Shown piece after piece: positions 8,114 through 17,667 of a stretch of DNA of 64,000 nt. The stretch spans positions 1,860,001 to 1,924,000 of the forward strand of contig JAWKLZ010000001.1 in assembly GCA_041392475.1 (NCBI GenBank). The letters are read 5' to 3'. Below the pieces are notes generated by a model, which saw nothing but the letters and a program-made list of their open reading frames with translations, was not told the origin of the DNA and did not search any database. The number at the start of each line of letters is the position of its first letter. Positions within the stretch are counted from its first letter, which is position 1. Origin of the DNA: Chitinophagales bacterium (GTDB lineage Bacteria; Bacteroidota; Bacteroidia; Chitinophagales; UBA2359). The position numbers and the translations under genes were made by a program.

Positions 8114-10600
8114 TTATTTAACCTGCAAAAACAGCAGCAATACTGTTGCGACCGTTGCTAGTTTTGCAGCAAAACTATCGAAGGCTTCGTTCCAACTAAG
8201 TCCTTCTTTTCGTTCTTCTCTAATTTTTTCACGCCGTTTTCTGTCCGTCACATCCACATACACAATGCCACCATTTTCTACCTTTGGATACAGTTTTACC
8301 AAACCCAAATTCAATGTCTTTTTGGTTTGTCCATTGGGTTCTCTGACGAATGTTCGTGATTTTTTGGCATACCTTCCAAAACCAGCACCATATCTTCGGA
8401 GGTAATAGTCTGCACGTTTCGGACCGTCATAAGGTACGCTTAATCTTGGAATGGTATCGACATCCGAAAACCCTGCTGCCCCCATCATAGTGACAATGTT
8501 TTTCGTTTCGGGAATAAAAATGGAATCCCCTTCAGCCAAGATATAGTTAAACTGCGATTTGTTCGGTTTCTTAAATGCTTTTTCGAGATCCAATAAGACT
8601 ACACCTGTACTATCATATACCCGATACATTCGTGCTCCTTCTTGAAAAGCAAAATTGGTGAATCCGCCCGCCCGTTCCACTATATTGACTATGCGTTCTT
8701 CTTTGCTCAAAAGCGCATATTCTCCCGGGTACATCACCTCGCCATAAAGTTTGACAGTAGCTTGTGGCTCAAAATCAGGCTGAAATCGCACAAAAACTTG
8801 GTCATAGGGCTTCAATTCAAAATCTTCAGTTTCATCGAAAGTCAAATCAGCCCCAATATCTATGCGTTTGACCACTACTCTTTGTGAACCTTTTTTTCCA
8901 GTATTTTCATCCGAAAAACTAATCAATCGAGACACTTCAATGCGTTCGTTTGCAGCTTCTTTTCGCAATCCTCCCGAAAGGTAAAGGATATCGTTCAGAG
9001 TCAGCCCTTCGGCATACGAATAATCTCCTGTTTTTCGGACAGCTCCTAAAACTGTTACTTTGAAGTCTTGTCGGAAATCTTGACGGGAAATGACCTGTAT
9101 GGTATCCAAATTTTGCAGTAGAATGTTGTCAGCCGCTTGTTCGGTTAGCAAAACATCTTCTACATCAAAGGGTATGATTTGTTTGGTGAGGTCTTTTTTC
9201 AAGCGCATGACGTAGGCTCTCGACCTGTCTGCATCGTCCAGTATTCCTTCGGCTCGCATCAAAACATCGCTGATTCTTTCGTTTTTTCGCAGTTCGTAGC
9301 GTCCAGGAACCCGCACTGCACCGACTACTTCTACATAGTTTCGCAGTTCTTTGGGAATACCATAGACAAAAATACTGTCGCCGTTCACCAAAGGAATATC
9401 CTTGTTGATAGCCACCAAACTATCCAAATTGACATCCAACAATATCTCTTGATTTTTGTAGTAACGTTTGATGCTGATGGTTTTGGTAAAAGCACCTGCA
9501 TCAAGTCCTCCTGCAAATTCAATCGCATCTCGAAGCCCCTCTCCTTTTTTCATTTCGTAGTTGTGCGGTCTGCGAATCTTCCCCGAAATGTTCACCAGAT
9601 TTCGCAATGAGGGGACAATCACATAGTCGTTTTCCTGCAAGAAAAAGTTTTGACGGCTATCTGGTTTGTTCAAAAAATTGTAAACATCAAGCGATTGGAT
9701 GCGCTGCCCATTACGCTCGATGTAAATTTCTCGCATCGATCCAATGGCATTGGGGCCATCTATCATCACCAAAGCATCAATAGCAGAAGTTTGGGCTGGA
9801 AATCGATACGCTCCTGGATTGAAAAGATTGCCCACAAAATTGACGGAAATAACTCTGGAATAAGAAACAGCTACTTCAATTTTTTCTCTATCAAAATCAT
9901 AGGTTTGAGCAAATCGGTCTTTGATAATCTCTACTGCTTTCTGATAAGTAATACCCTTCAAATTGATACGCCCCACCAATTTCGGTTCTATTGCCCCCAA
10001 ATCGTCAATCACATAGACCTTATTGAAGTCTTTCATACCCCACATGATGATAGTTATTTCATCGCCTTTGTCGAGTTGATAGTTGGGAGGAGGGCGCATT
10101 TCACGCAGTTCACCAAATGGAGCTAATACGGTTCGGCGAAAAAATTCGTGACCATAAATAGTTGGTTCAGGGAGTTTCAAGGCTTTTTCGAGTATTTGCC
10201 GCTTTCTGATTTCAATCAACTGTATGACTTCATCGTAGCTAAAACTATCGACTGCTTCTCCCAAGTCTTCTTCTTTCAACTTCCTCTCTGCCTCATATTT
10301 GGCCACACTTACGCTATCGCCTTGTGTATTCAGTTTGATCAACTCTTTAATCATATCCTCCTCTACTCCCAGTTTTCGGAGTTCTTCGGGAGTCGTTAAG
10401 AGTTTGTTTTTCATCTCTGTAGTATCCTTATCTCCAAACCCGCCGTCTTCTGCTGACTTCAAAAGTTCCTCAATGTCATAGCGGTTGTACTGCTTTTTAT
10501 TATTTCGCCTCGGATTATAGATGTCTCCAAACTGTGCAAAAACACCATTGCAGAGAAATATAAGAATTAAACCCCATATAATTTTATTGTATGCTCTCAT
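8114..10600 (-). CDS. Wza-like polysaccharide export protein with multiple SLBB domains
   Basis: 828 residues, with a signal peptide (ending GVFAQ) and an acidic, charged segment to about residue 150. A Poly_export domain follows: 'PPPNYQLDKGDEITIIMWG' starts the domain, 'GRINLKGITYQKAVEII' is its second half. Several SLBB repeats come next, recognisable by recurring 'GAVRVPGRYELRKNERISD', 'GAVRKTGDYSYAEGLTLND' and 'GEVMYPGEYALLSKEERIV'. The end carries a short hydrophobic helix (LATVATVLLLFLQVK). Classic Wza is about 380 residues; the long multi-SLBB form is common in Bacteroidota. It should form the periplasm-spanning and outer-membrane export channel for a surface polysaccharide, paired with the Wzz-like protein downstream. 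It is 20 nt after the TPR lipoprotein gene, suggesting one operon. Confidence 0.9.
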   Translation of the reverse strand: MRAYNKIIWGLILIFLCNGVFAQFGDIYNPRRNNKKQYNRYDIEELLKSAEDGGFGDKDTTEMKNKLLTTPEELRKLGVEEDMIKELIKLNTQGDSVSVAKYEAERKLKEEDLGEAVDSFSYDEVIQLIEIRKRQILEKALKLPEPTIYGHEFFRRTVLAPFGELREMRPPPNYQLDKGDEITIIMWGMKDFNKVYVIDDLGAIEPKLVGRINLKGITYQKAVEIIKDRFAQTYDFDREKIEVAVSYSRVISVNFVGNLFNPGAYRFPAQTSAIDALVMIDGPNAIGSMREIYIERNGQRIQSLDVYNFLNKPDSRQNFFLQENDYVIVPSLRNLVNISGKIRRPHNYEMKKGEGLRDAIEFAGGLDAGAFTKTISIKRYYKNQEILLDVNLDSLVAINKDIPLVNGDSIFVYGIPKELRNYVEVVGAVRVPGRYELRKNERISDVLMRAEGILDDADRSRAYVMRLKKDLTKQIIPFDVEDVLLTEQAADNILLQNLDTIQVISRQDFRQDFKVTVLGAVRKTGDYSYAEGLTLNDILYLSGGLRKEAANERIEVSRLISFSDENTGKKGSQRVVVKRIDIGADLTFDETEDFELKPYDQVFVRFQPDFEPQATVKLYGEVMYPGEYALLSKEERIVNIVERAGGFTNFAFQEGARMYRVYDSTGVVLLDLEKAFKKPNKSQFNYILAEGDSIFIPETKNIVTMMGAAGFSDVDTIPRLSVPYDGPKRADYYLRRYGAGFGRYAKKSRTFVREPNGQTKKTLNLGLVKLYPKVENGGIVYVDVTDRKRREKIREERKEGLSWNEAFDSFAAKLATVATVLLLFLQVK

Positions 10601-10620
10601 TTAATTTTTCCGTATAACTC

Positions 10621-12120
10621 CTATTTGCTTCCTCCTTGTACTTCCTTACTTAGGTCAAATTTAATAGACCCATCTTTTGTAGGTTCAGGTGCAATAATGG
10701 TTTCTGTTTTGGCCTCTCGAATCAACTTTTCTTTTGCTTCGGTATTATCTTTCATTTGTTTTACTTTCTCCAAATATTCTCTTCCGCTTAATGCCATTTT
10801 GTTAGTTGGATCTAATATCAATGCCTTCACAAAATCAGGTCCTGCATCTTCTAATTTCCCATGAAAACTATACGCTGCACCACGGTAAGTCAGAGCAGTC
10901 ACATTTTCTGGTTCTTCTTTTAAGACGTGTGTAAAGTCTGCAATGGCAGCCTCGTAGTTGTCTATTTCTACGTAGGTGATTCCTCTATTGAGATATGCCC
11001 TTTTGGTTGTAGGCTCTTTGCTAATTCCAGCAGTATAATCTATGATAGCTTTATCGTATTCTCCTAAAGTATAGTGAGCATTGGCTCTGTCAAAATTTGC
11101 CTTTGAATTTTTAGGGTTTAATTCCAAAACTCTGGTATAGTCTTCAATGGCTCGTTCTCTATCCCCACTATTGTGGTAGGCAATACCACGGGTAGCAAAT
11201 ACACTTTCTTCGTCCGACCCCAAAGCGATGGCTTGTGAGAAGTCTTGTGCCGCTTCCTTAAATTTTTTGTTTTCAAACAATAAACTTCCTCTGTGTTCGT
11301 AGGCGGCTTTGTATCTATTATTGATTTTTAAAGCAGCCGTATAATCGTCCAATGCTTCTTGGTACTTTCTGCTGATATAAAACCTCCAACCTCTCATTGC
11401 CAATGCTACATATTCTGGCACACAATCTACGACTACTTGCATAATGGAATCTACTTGTGGTTCTTTCTGCAGTGCGTAGAAGCAATGTCCAATCATTGGA
11501 GTAACTGCTACATCACATTTATCGGTAGAAATGTGTTGAAAATGCAACAATGCTTCTGCCCATCTATTCGCTTTACAAGCTGCTACGCCTATCATCCAGT
11601 TTCCGATATACCCTACATCGTCTTTTAAATAAAAGCCATTGCGAAGGTCGGCCAATTGTGGTAAACCTGTATGTCCTGAAATAACATCGTTGATCCAAGT
11701 ATATAGTATTTCAGGTTTTTGCTTTTTGGCATTGTAAAAACCCCAGATGACTACATCTGCATTTTGTTCTTTACCCAGTTTCTTAGCGATTTGAGGTTGA
11801 TAGGGACAGGGCTGACCTTCAAGCATTTGAACATTCACTTTCATGGCCTGTGCCCATTGTGAGGTTTCAATGAATTCCATCAACTGAGATTCCATTTCCG
11901 TATTTGCTGCTTTGCAGTCTTTGTCGGGATGAAAAGGCAGTAGCAATACATTGAAGGTATCCGAATCTGGTTCAAATGCAGTGGTGGGTGCAGATTTGAC
12001 TTCTTGCTTTTGGGAGTTTGCTTTGCCATCATTGCAGGCATAAGCCAATCCTATTAACATTATAAACATCGCCAAAAATGACATTTGACGGATATAGAAA
12101 ATATTATTCATAAAATTCAC
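10621..12120 (-). CDS. TPR-repeat lipoprotein
   Basis: 499 residues. The N-terminus is a lipoprotein signal with lipobox LAYAC near residue 29 followed by NDGKAN. Residues about 50-220 form a non-repeat domain with 'NVLLLPFHPDKDCKAANTE' and 'NADVVIWGFYNAKKQKPE', resembling FlgO/TolB-like nucleotide- or ligand-binding sensor parts, though I cannot name it firmly. From about 235 to 440 at least six tetratricopeptide repeats are clear, for example 'AIEDYTRVLELNPKNSKAN', 'AIIDYTAGISKEPTTKRAY' and 'AIADFTHVLKEEPENVTAL'. TPRs make a protein-binding superhelix; the partner is unknown. Gene order TPR, SLBB exporter, Wzz suggests a scaffold role for the envelope export machine. Alternative starts at residues 4 and 13 exist; the first ATG is kept because the signal still reads well. 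Confidence 0.85.
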   Translation of the reverse strand: MNFMNNIFYIRQMSFLAMFIMLIGLAYACNDGKANSQKQEVKSAPTTAFEPDSDTFNVLLLPFHPDKDCKAANTEMESQLMEFIETSQWAQAMKVNVQMLEGQPCPYQPQIAKKLGKEQNADVVIWGFYNAKKQKPEILYTWINDVISGHTGLPQLADLRNGFYLKDDVGYIGNWMIGVAACKANRWAEALLHFQHISTDKCDVAVTPMIGHCFYALQKEPQVDSIMQVVVDCVPEYVALAMRGWRFYISRKYQEALDDYTAALKINNRYKAAYEHRGSLLFENKKFKEAAQDFSQAIALGSDEESVFATRGIAYHNSGDRERAIEDYTRVLELNPKNSKANFDRANAHYTLGEYDKAIIDYTAGISKEPTTKRAYLNRGITYVEIDNYEAAIADFTHVLKEEPENVTALTYRGAAYSFHGKLEDAGPDFVKALILDPTNKMALSGREYLEKVKQMKDNTEAKEKLIREAKTETIIAPEPTKDGSIKFDLSKEVQGGSK

Positions 12121-12177
12121 TGCTTTATTTGTGTAAGAAACGCAAAGTGCTTGAAGTTATTTTAATCAAATGGAGTG

Positions 12178-12185
12178 CAAAATTA
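12178..12185 (-). promoter_or_regulatory. Putative -7 promoter box TAATTTTG before the TPR-SLBB-Wzz operon
   Basis: Minus-strand TAATTTTG matches TAnnTTTG, 58 nt before the TPR start codon. A TTG occurs 24 nt further upstream (12212-12210), slightly longer than the usual spacing. The rest of the gap 12121-12426 holds only the terminator at 12342-12389 and AT-rich DNA with no supportable gene. Confidence 0.4.
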
Positions 12186-12341
12186 GGAGAATATGCCGAT
12201 TTCACTAAACAATTAGCAGGCACTTTTTTTTGAAGCGTCCAAAATTTCGGATTTTAACTCATTTACCCTCCACTAAAACTGCTTATATTATCGAATCTGC
12301 ACTACCTTATGAAAGAGAAGTTGACGGTAGGTAGGTATATA

Positions 12342-12389
12342 AAATACAAAATTCAAGCGTCTTGATATAAGAGCTTGAATTTTGTATTT
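12342..12389 (-). terminator. Strong terminator hairpin after the TIR-like gene
   Basis: Perfect 17-bp inverted repeat, AAATACAAAATTCAAGC paired with GCTTGAATTTTGTATTT, around a 14-nt loop, 38 nt beyond the stop of the TIR-like gene. The 3' arm on the minus strand ends in TTTGTATTTT, which supplies a U-rich tail. It separates the TIR-like gene from the TPR operon. Confidence 0.75.
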
Positions 12390-12426
12390 ATTCAATATAA
12401 CAAACTTCAACGTTTATTGGTTACTA

Positions 12427-13251
12427 TTAATCATCCGAATTGTTGTTTTCGGTATCTCTATATGTATTGTCTTGAGGCTTGTCTGAAGAGCTATTTCGAT
12501 CACTTCGTTTATAATATTTTTTCTTTTCATAAGGTCTGTCAGACGGACGATCTTGGTCTCTATTGTTATAACTCCTATCATTGTTGTAAGGTCTGTTGTA
12601 AGATGGTCGATCTCGGTCATATCCTCTATTGTTGTCGTAAGGTTTGTCATAGCTCCTATTTCGATCACTATTGTAGTCACGATTACGATTGTCGCTATTA
12701 TCTCTATTGTCACGATTATAGCGAGGAGTATAGCCATCATTTCGAGATCGGTAGTTGTCATTTCGAGGACGGTAGCCGCCACCATTGCTATCAGAACGGC
12801 TGTGACGTGGCTTGTATTTGGGCACATAAGGTATAATGGGTTCATCTTCTCCGTACAATGTAACCCAATCACGCATCAATTTTTCAATTGCATTAGGGTT
12901 GTATGCCAACTGTTGAAATTCTTCAAATTCTGGGGGGAGGCCATCACTAGTGTAAGGGATTCTCATATAGAATCGTTTTTTGTTTTTCTGGACTGCCATT
13001 TCGTCCATTTTCCTCCAAGGGTGTGATTCATTCTCATCACCTACAATGACAACTATGAACTTAGCTTCATGGATTTTTTGTTCCAACCGCCCTTTAATAA
13101 GCTTCCCAGTACGGGTACGCATCCCTTTATCGAAAGAAGAAGTCATGAAAATATCGAATTCACCGAAATCTTGGTTAATTGCCCATTTTCTAATTTTTCT
13201 GAAATACTTCTCGTCTTCTTTTCTATAACTTACGAATACTTTCGTTCTCAC
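12427..13251 (-). CDS. TIR-like (DUF1863-type) domain protein with long disordered Arg/Asp/Asn/Tyr tail
   Basis: 274 residues in two parts. Residues 1-135 are a TIR-like domain: 'KVFVSYRKEDEKYFRKIRK' (first strand and helix), 'AKFIVVIVGDENESHPWRK' (the VVIVG strand), then 'MDEMAVQKNKKRFYMRIPY', where Glu84 sits at the position of the catalytic Glu in NAD-consuming TIRs. This layout matches the MTH538/DUF1863 group that includes Thoeris ThsB. Residues about 150-274 are low complexity, made of RPRNDNYRSRNDGY-type units rich in Arg, Asp, Asn, Ser and Tyr, and predicted disordered. The gene stands alone, flanked by its own terminator and the separate aroA gene, with no SLOG/ThsA effector near it. 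Role in signalling or antiphage defence is inference; the domain call is reasonably sure. Confidence 0.75.
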   Translation of the reverse strand: MRTKVFVSYRKEDEKYFRKIRKWAINQDFGEFDIFMTSSFDKGMRTRTGKLIKGRLEQKIHEAKFIVVIVGDENESHPWRKMDEMAVQKNKKRFYMRIPYTSDGLPPEFEEFQQLAYNPNAIEKLMRDWVTLYGEDEPIIPYVPKYKPRHSRSDSNGGGYRPRNDNYRSRNDGYTPRYNRDNRDNSDNRNRDYNSDRNRSYDKPYDNNRGYDRDRPSYNRPYNNDRSYNNRDQDRPSDRPYEKKKYYKRSDRNSSSDKPQDNTYRDTENNNSDD

Positions 13252-13513
13252 AGTTTTTATTTTGGTTTACTTTCTTAAATCGGGTTATCATGATCGAATA
13301 AGAGAGATATAGCCATTTAACAGAAAAGGCAACATTAAAACCTATCAGTAAATTGCATTTAATCTATTAATTACTAAATATCTCACCTATTTTTTGTCTT
13401 TGTAAATTGGTATTCTAACGCCCAAACATACTAATTCTTCCTAAAAAAATTAAATATTGGTAGAACATTATGTCGCATATTAGCAAATATTTAGCTGAAT
13501 AGCAAATAAATTA

Positions 13514-14761
13514 TCAAAAAAGAAAACCTAATTCCCTCAAATCCTCCCAAAAAGTAGGGTAAGATTTAGTGACCACCATTGGATTTTCTACTGCAAAAGC
13601 TGGTCTTACCATTGCCAAAGGAGCAAAAGCCATAGCCATTCTATGATCGTGATAGGTTTTCACTTCAATTAAATCCTCCACACTTGATGTATTATTTGCA
13701 AGGTTATTTGGAAAGGAAATACACCACAAATCTTCCCCTTTTTCTTTGAAAGAAACGCCAAATTTTGCCAATTCTTCCTGTAAGGCTGCGGTTCTATCTG
13801 TTTCTTTGATACTCAAAGTCACCAAACCATTAAAATCTCCTTCCACCTTCAATCCTGCACAAACGACCGCCAGTGTTTGGGCAATGTCTGGACATTCCAC
13901 AAAATTGTAAGCAAAGGTTTTTGCAGCCGTTCCATTTTTGGATAAATGTACTACCTTATCCCCATAAACTGTTTGGACTCCAAAGGTTTGCATGATTTCA
14001 GGCAAAACACTATCTCCCTGCAAACTGTCCTTCAACAAACCCGTCAAAGACAAGTCCACTTCTTCCCCAAAAGCCGCCAAAGCATAATGATATGATGCTG
14101 CGCTCCAATCAGATTCTACATAAAAAGGCTTGGCTTGATAGGTTTGTGAACCGACAAAAATAGTTTGCTCATCCATCCATTCACTTTTTATTTCAAAGTA
14201 ATTCATTATATTGAGTGTCATCATCAAATAGGGCTTTGATACCAAATCTCCAATCAATTGCAGCCTCAATCCTCTTTGAAGTACTGGCGCAATCATCAAC
14301 AAAGCAGACAAATATTGACTACTGACTCCCGCTTGTATTTCTACCGTTCCTCCTTCCATTTTTTTCCCTTTCACCTTCAATGGCGGATAACCTTCCGTTT
14401 CCATGTACTCAATGTCTGCTCCCAAAGTGCGTAAGGCATTGACCAAAACTCCAATTGGTCGTTGTTTCATACGGTCAGAACCTGTCAATACCCACTCTCC
14501 TAATTTGTTAGACAAATAAGCTGTAAGGAATCGCATGGTTGTGCCAGCAGCTCCAACATCAATAATTGCAGAAGATCCTTGAGCCTGCACCAATGCCTTT
14601 ATCATTGCTTCGGTATCATCAGAGCTAGATAGGTTTTCTACCTCAAAGTTTTCGCCACACAAAGCCCTGATTATCAAAATTCGATTACTAATACTCTTAG
14701 AGCCATCGAGTTGTATCGTTCCTTTTACGTTCTTATTCTTTTTGCTGACTACAAAACACAT
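13514..14761 (-). CDS. aroA: 3-phosphoshikimate 1-carboxyvinyltransferase (EPSP synthase)
   Basis: 415 residues, normal length for AroA, which joins shikimate 3-phosphate with phosphoenolpyruvate to give EPSP in the chorismate pathway. Visible signatures: 'LDGSKSISNRILIIRALC' for the N-terminal KS.SNR motif that binds both substrates, 'GAAGTTMRFLTAYLS' (variant of the LGNAGT..R motif), 'DRMKQRPIGVLV', 'IKETDRTAALQEELAKFG' with catalytic Glu/Asp and Arg, and 'YHDHRMAMAFAPLA' near the C-terminus. The motif variation (GAAGTT rather than GNAGTA) is typical of divergent Bacteroidota enzymes. It is a single gene with no other aro gene beside it. Confidence 0.93.
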   Translation of the reverse strand: MCFVVSKKNKNVKGTIQLDGSKSISNRILIIRALCGENFEVENLSSSDDTEAMIKALVQAQGSSAIIDVGAAGTTMRFLTAYLSNKLGEWVLTGSDRMKQRPIGVLVNALRTLGADIEYMETEGYPPLKVKGKKMEGGTVEIQAGVSSQYLSALLMIAPVLQRGLRLQLIGDLVSKPYLMMTLNIMNYFEIKSEWMDEQTIFVGSQTYQAKPFYVESDWSAASYHYALAAFGEEVDLSLTGLLKDSLQGDSVLPEIMQTFGVQTVYGDKVVHLSKNGTAAKTFAYNFVECPDIAQTLAVVCAGLKVEGDFNGLVTLSIKETDRTAALQEELAKFGVSFKEKGEDLWCISFPNNLANNTSSVEDLIEVKTYHDHRMAMAFAPLAMVRPAFAVENPMVVTKSYPTFWEDLRELGFLF

Positions 14762-14978
14762 ATATACATTAATTTATTTAAACATGGTTTCAAATTTCCA
14801 ATCCATCACATTCTATATCAGAAGTTAAAATTACGAAAAACCGAATAGATTGGTTTGATAGTACATTTTGATTTGCCAAAATACAGATTTATCATTGAAG
14901 TGCTTCAAAAAATGATTTTAGGAGACATTTCGTTTCGATTTGTTCATAAACAAAATGCTTAACCGTCAAAATATTGGT

Positions 14979-14986
14979 TATCTTTG
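14979..14986 (+). promoter_or_regulatory. Putative -7 box TATCTTTG upstream of the sugar-nucleotide operon
   Basis: TATCTTTG fits TAnnTTTG and lies 50 nt before the ATG at 15037, in a 275-bp divergent gap between aroA and the DegT gene. No good TTTG was found at -33. Confidence 0.45.
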
Positions 14987-15036
14987 CAGTGTTTTTTGTA
15001 CCAAAACTCAATAATTATTAAATCAATAGATAGCAA

Positions 15037-16170
15037 ATGGTTGATACCCAAAAAATAAATATGGTTGATCTCTATGGTCAATACTTAGACATCAAAGAAG
15101 AAGTGCAAGCAGGTTTTGAGGAAGTTTTCCAAAGTTGCTGGTTCATCAATGGCCCTGCGGTAAAGGCATTTAGCAGTGAGTTGGCAGATTATCTGGGGCT
15201 GAGTCATCTGACTGCTTGTGGCAACGGAACGGATGCACTCCAAATTGCGCTGATGGCATTGGATTTGAATCCAGGTGACGAAGTAATTACAACGGCCTTC
15301 ACTTTTGTGGCAACGGCTGAGGTAATTGCTGTTTTGGGGCTGAAACCTGTTTTTGTAGAAATTGATGCCCGCACTTTTAACATAGATGTGAATAAAATTG
15401 AAGCGGCTATTACTCCAAAAACCAAGTGTATCATTCCTGTTCACCTCTACGGTCAGAGTGCAGATATGGAACCAATCATGGCGATTGCAAAACGCTATAA
15501 TTTAGCAGTGGTAGAAGACAATGCACAGGCAATTGGTGCTGATTATACATTCAGCAATGGACAAGTTCGCAAAACGGGTGCGATGGGTCATATTGGCTGT
15601 ACGTCTTTTTATCCTTCAAAGAACTTAGGAGCTTATGGAGATGCAGGAGCAGTTTTTAGCAATAATCCTGTGCTGGGCGAAAAAATCCACGTAGTAGCCA
15701 ATCATGGACAACGTGAAAAATATGCTTCTGACGAAATTGGGGTGAATTCTCGATTGGATAGTTTTCAGGCAGTTGTTTTGCGGGCAAAATTGAAGAAGTT
15801 GGATTCTTACATTGCAGCCCGCCAAGAGGCAGCACATTTTTATGACCAAGCTTTTAAAAATCACTCACGCATACAAACACCTTATCGTGCCACAAATTCT
15901 TCTCATGTTTTCCATCAATACACATTAATCATTGATGGCGATAGAGATAAACTTAGAGATTCACTACAGGAACGAGGAATTCCTTCGATGATCTACTACC
16001 CGATTCCACTTCACCTTCAAAAAGCCTATCAACAATATGGTTACAAAGTGGGAGATTTACCGATTACTGAACGACTTTGCCAACAGGTCATTTCGCTACC
16101 TATGCATACTGAATTGGATGAAGAACAACTGAGCTACATAAGCGAGACTTTTCTACAATGTTTAGTCTAA
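15037..16170 (+). CDS. DegT/DnrJ/EryC1/StrS sugar aminotransferase
   Basis: 377 residues, usual length. Motifs of the family are clear: 'VDLYGQYLDIKEEV' at the N-terminus, 'CGNGTDALQIAL' for the PLP phosphate loop, 'TAFTFVATAEVIAVLGLKP', 'IIPVHLYGQSADMEPI', 'VVEDNAQAIGADY' with the PLP-binding Asp, and 'CTSFYPSKNLGAYGDAGAV' containing the Schiff-base Lys. These enzymes transaminate keto-sugars bound to nucleotides to make amino sugars for surface glycans. The exact substrate is not readable; the downstream Ugd suggests a UDP-sugar such as a 3-keto-GlcNAcA type precursor (WbpE-like), which is inference. It leads a three-gene plus-strand set with ugd and the decarboxylase. Confidence 0.9.
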   Translation: MVDTQKINMVDLYGQYLDIKEEVQAGFEEVFQSCWFINGPAVKAFSSELADYLGLSHLTACGNGTDALQIALMALDLNPGDEVITTAFTFVATAEVIAVLGLKPVFVEIDARTFNIDVNKIEAAITPKTKCIIPVHLYGQSADMEPIMAIAKRYNLAVVEDNAQAIGADYTFSNGQVRKTGAMGHIGCTSFYPSKNLGAYGDAGAVFSNNPVLGEKIHVVANHGQREKYASDEIGVNSRLDSFQAVVLRAKLKKLDSYIAARQEAAHFYDQAFKNHSRIQTPYRATNSSHVFHQYTLIIDGDRDKLRDSLQERGIPSMIYYPIPLHLQKAYQQYGYKVGDLPITERLCQQVISLPMHTELDEEQLSYISETFLQCLV

Positions 16171-16255
16171 ATTTAGTGCCATTCGTTTCATTTATCGAAT
16201 TTTGGCACACAATATGTTTATAACTATCTTTTTTTAAATACCAAACAAATAAACA

Positions 16256-17626
16256 ATGAATATTGCAGTTGTAGGCACAGGATATGTCGGTTTAGTAAGT
16301 GGTACTTGCTTTGCAGAAACGGGCAACCATGTTACCTGTGTAGATATAGACCAAGCCAAAGTAAAAAAACTTCAATCTGGTAAAGTGACCATTTATGAGC
16401 CTGGATTAGAGCCTATTTTCGAGCGTAATGTAAAACAAGGACGCTTGCATTTTACGACCAATTTAGAAGAAGCCATCCAATCTGCTCAGATCATATTTTT
16501 AGCGTTGCCAACCCCTCCTGGTGAGGATGGTTCTGCTGATTTATCCTATATTTTAGGTGTTGCAGAAGATTTGGGTCACATTATTACCGACTATAAGGTA
16601 ATCGTTGATAAAAGCACTGTTCCTGTTGGGACTGCAGAAAGGGTTCGCAAGGCGATTGAAGCGAATGCTAAGGTGGAATTTGATGTTGTGTCCAATCCTG
16701 AGTTTTTGAGAGAAGGTAAGGCAATTGATGATTTTATGCGTCCTGATCGTGTGGTCATAGGTACTAGCTCACCACGTGCTCAAAAATTGATGCAAGCATT
16801 GTACGAACCTTTTGTAAGACAAGGCAATCCCATCTATTTTATGGATGAAGCTTCAGCCGAAATGACCAAATATGCTGCAAATTCCTATTTGGCTACTCGC
16901 ATCACTTTTATGAATGAAATTGCCAACTTATGCGAAAAAGTGGGCGCAAATGTGGATATGGTGCGTATCGGTATGGGTAGTGACAACCGAATTGGAAAGC
17001 GATTTTTGTTTCCAGGCATTGGTTTTGGGGGTAGTTGTTTCCCTAAAGATGTATCTGCGCTAGCCCGTACTGCCGATCAAAACGACTATGATTTTAGAAT
17101 TCTCAATTCGGTTTTGGCAGTTAATGACGACCAAAAATTGAGTCTGATGCCCAAAATCAAGAATTATTTTTCCAATAATTTGAAAGGCAAACATTTTGCC
17201 ATGTGGGGATTGGCCTTCAAACCAGATACAGATGATATCAGAGAAGCCCCCGCACTCTACATGATTGAAGCCTTGACAAATGCTGGCGCAACGGTAACTG
17301 CTTTTGACCCTGAAGCAATGGAAAATGTGGCAAAATACGTTGATTCAAATCCTGCAATTGACACAAATAGTGTTCAATTTGCGGATGAGCAATATGCAGC
17401 TCTTAAAAATGCAGATGCCTTAATCATCTGTACCGAATGGCAGGTTTTCAGAACGCCTGACTTCAATAAGATGAACAGCACTCTAAAAGATAAAGTCGTT
17501 TTTGATGGAAGAAACTTATATGGTCTGGAAGTTATGGATCAAAATGGCTATTTTTATTGCAGCATAGGCCGAGAATTGGTTGAAGCGAATGGTGCAACTT
17601 TAGGTTCGCAAGCACCTAGTAAATAG
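16256..17626 (+). CDS. ugd: UDP-glucose 6-dehydrogenase
   Basis: 456 residues. The Rossmann motif GTGYVGLVSGTCFAETG lies at the N-terminus, 'LPTPPGEDGSADLSYI' and 'DKSTVPVGTAERVR' are the family's NAD/substrate loops, 'NPEFLREGKAIDDF' binds UDP-glucose, and 'GFGGSCFPKDVSAL' near residue 260 holds the catalytic Cys. The C-terminal domain shows 'WGLAFKPDTDDIREAP'. The enzyme oxidises UDP-glucose to UDP-glucuronate with two NAD+. WbpO-type UDP-ManNAc/GalNAc dehydrogenases are related, but the FLREGKA motif and length fit Ugd. The next gene consumes UDP-glucuronate, which supports the assignment. Confidence 0.93.
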   Translation: MNIAVVGTGYVGLVSGTCFAETGNHVTCVDIDQAKVKKLQSGKVTIYEPGLEPIFERNVKQGRLHFTTNLEEAIQSAQIIFLALPTPPGEDGSADLSYILGVAEDLGHIITDYKVIVDKSTVPVGTAERVRKAIEANAKVEFDVVSNPEFLREGKAIDDFMRPDRVVIGTSSPRAQKLMQALYEPFVRQGNPIYFMDEASAEMTKYAANSYLATRITFMNEIANLCEKVGANVDMVRIGMGSDNRIGKRFLFPGIGFGGSCFPKDVSALARTADQNDYDFRILNSVLAVNDDQKLSLMPKIKNYFSNNLKGKHFAMWGLAFKPDTDDIREAPALYMIEALTNAGATVTAFDPEAMENVAKYVDSNPAIDTNSVQFADEQYAALKNADALIICTEWQVFRTPDFNKMNSTLKDKVVFDGRNLYGLEVMDQNGYFYCSIGRELVEANGATLGSQAPSK

Positions 17627-17667
17627 TTGAGAGCATTAAAAATTATTAAATCATCAAAAAAAACGAA

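Noticed and set aside
12414..12872. A 152-codon minus frame rich in Thr/Ile/Met and a 157-codon plus frame rich in Val/Ile over 12553-13026
   Set aside because: Both are shadows of the low-complexity tail of the TIR-like gene; repeated GATNNN-type codons open all frames there.
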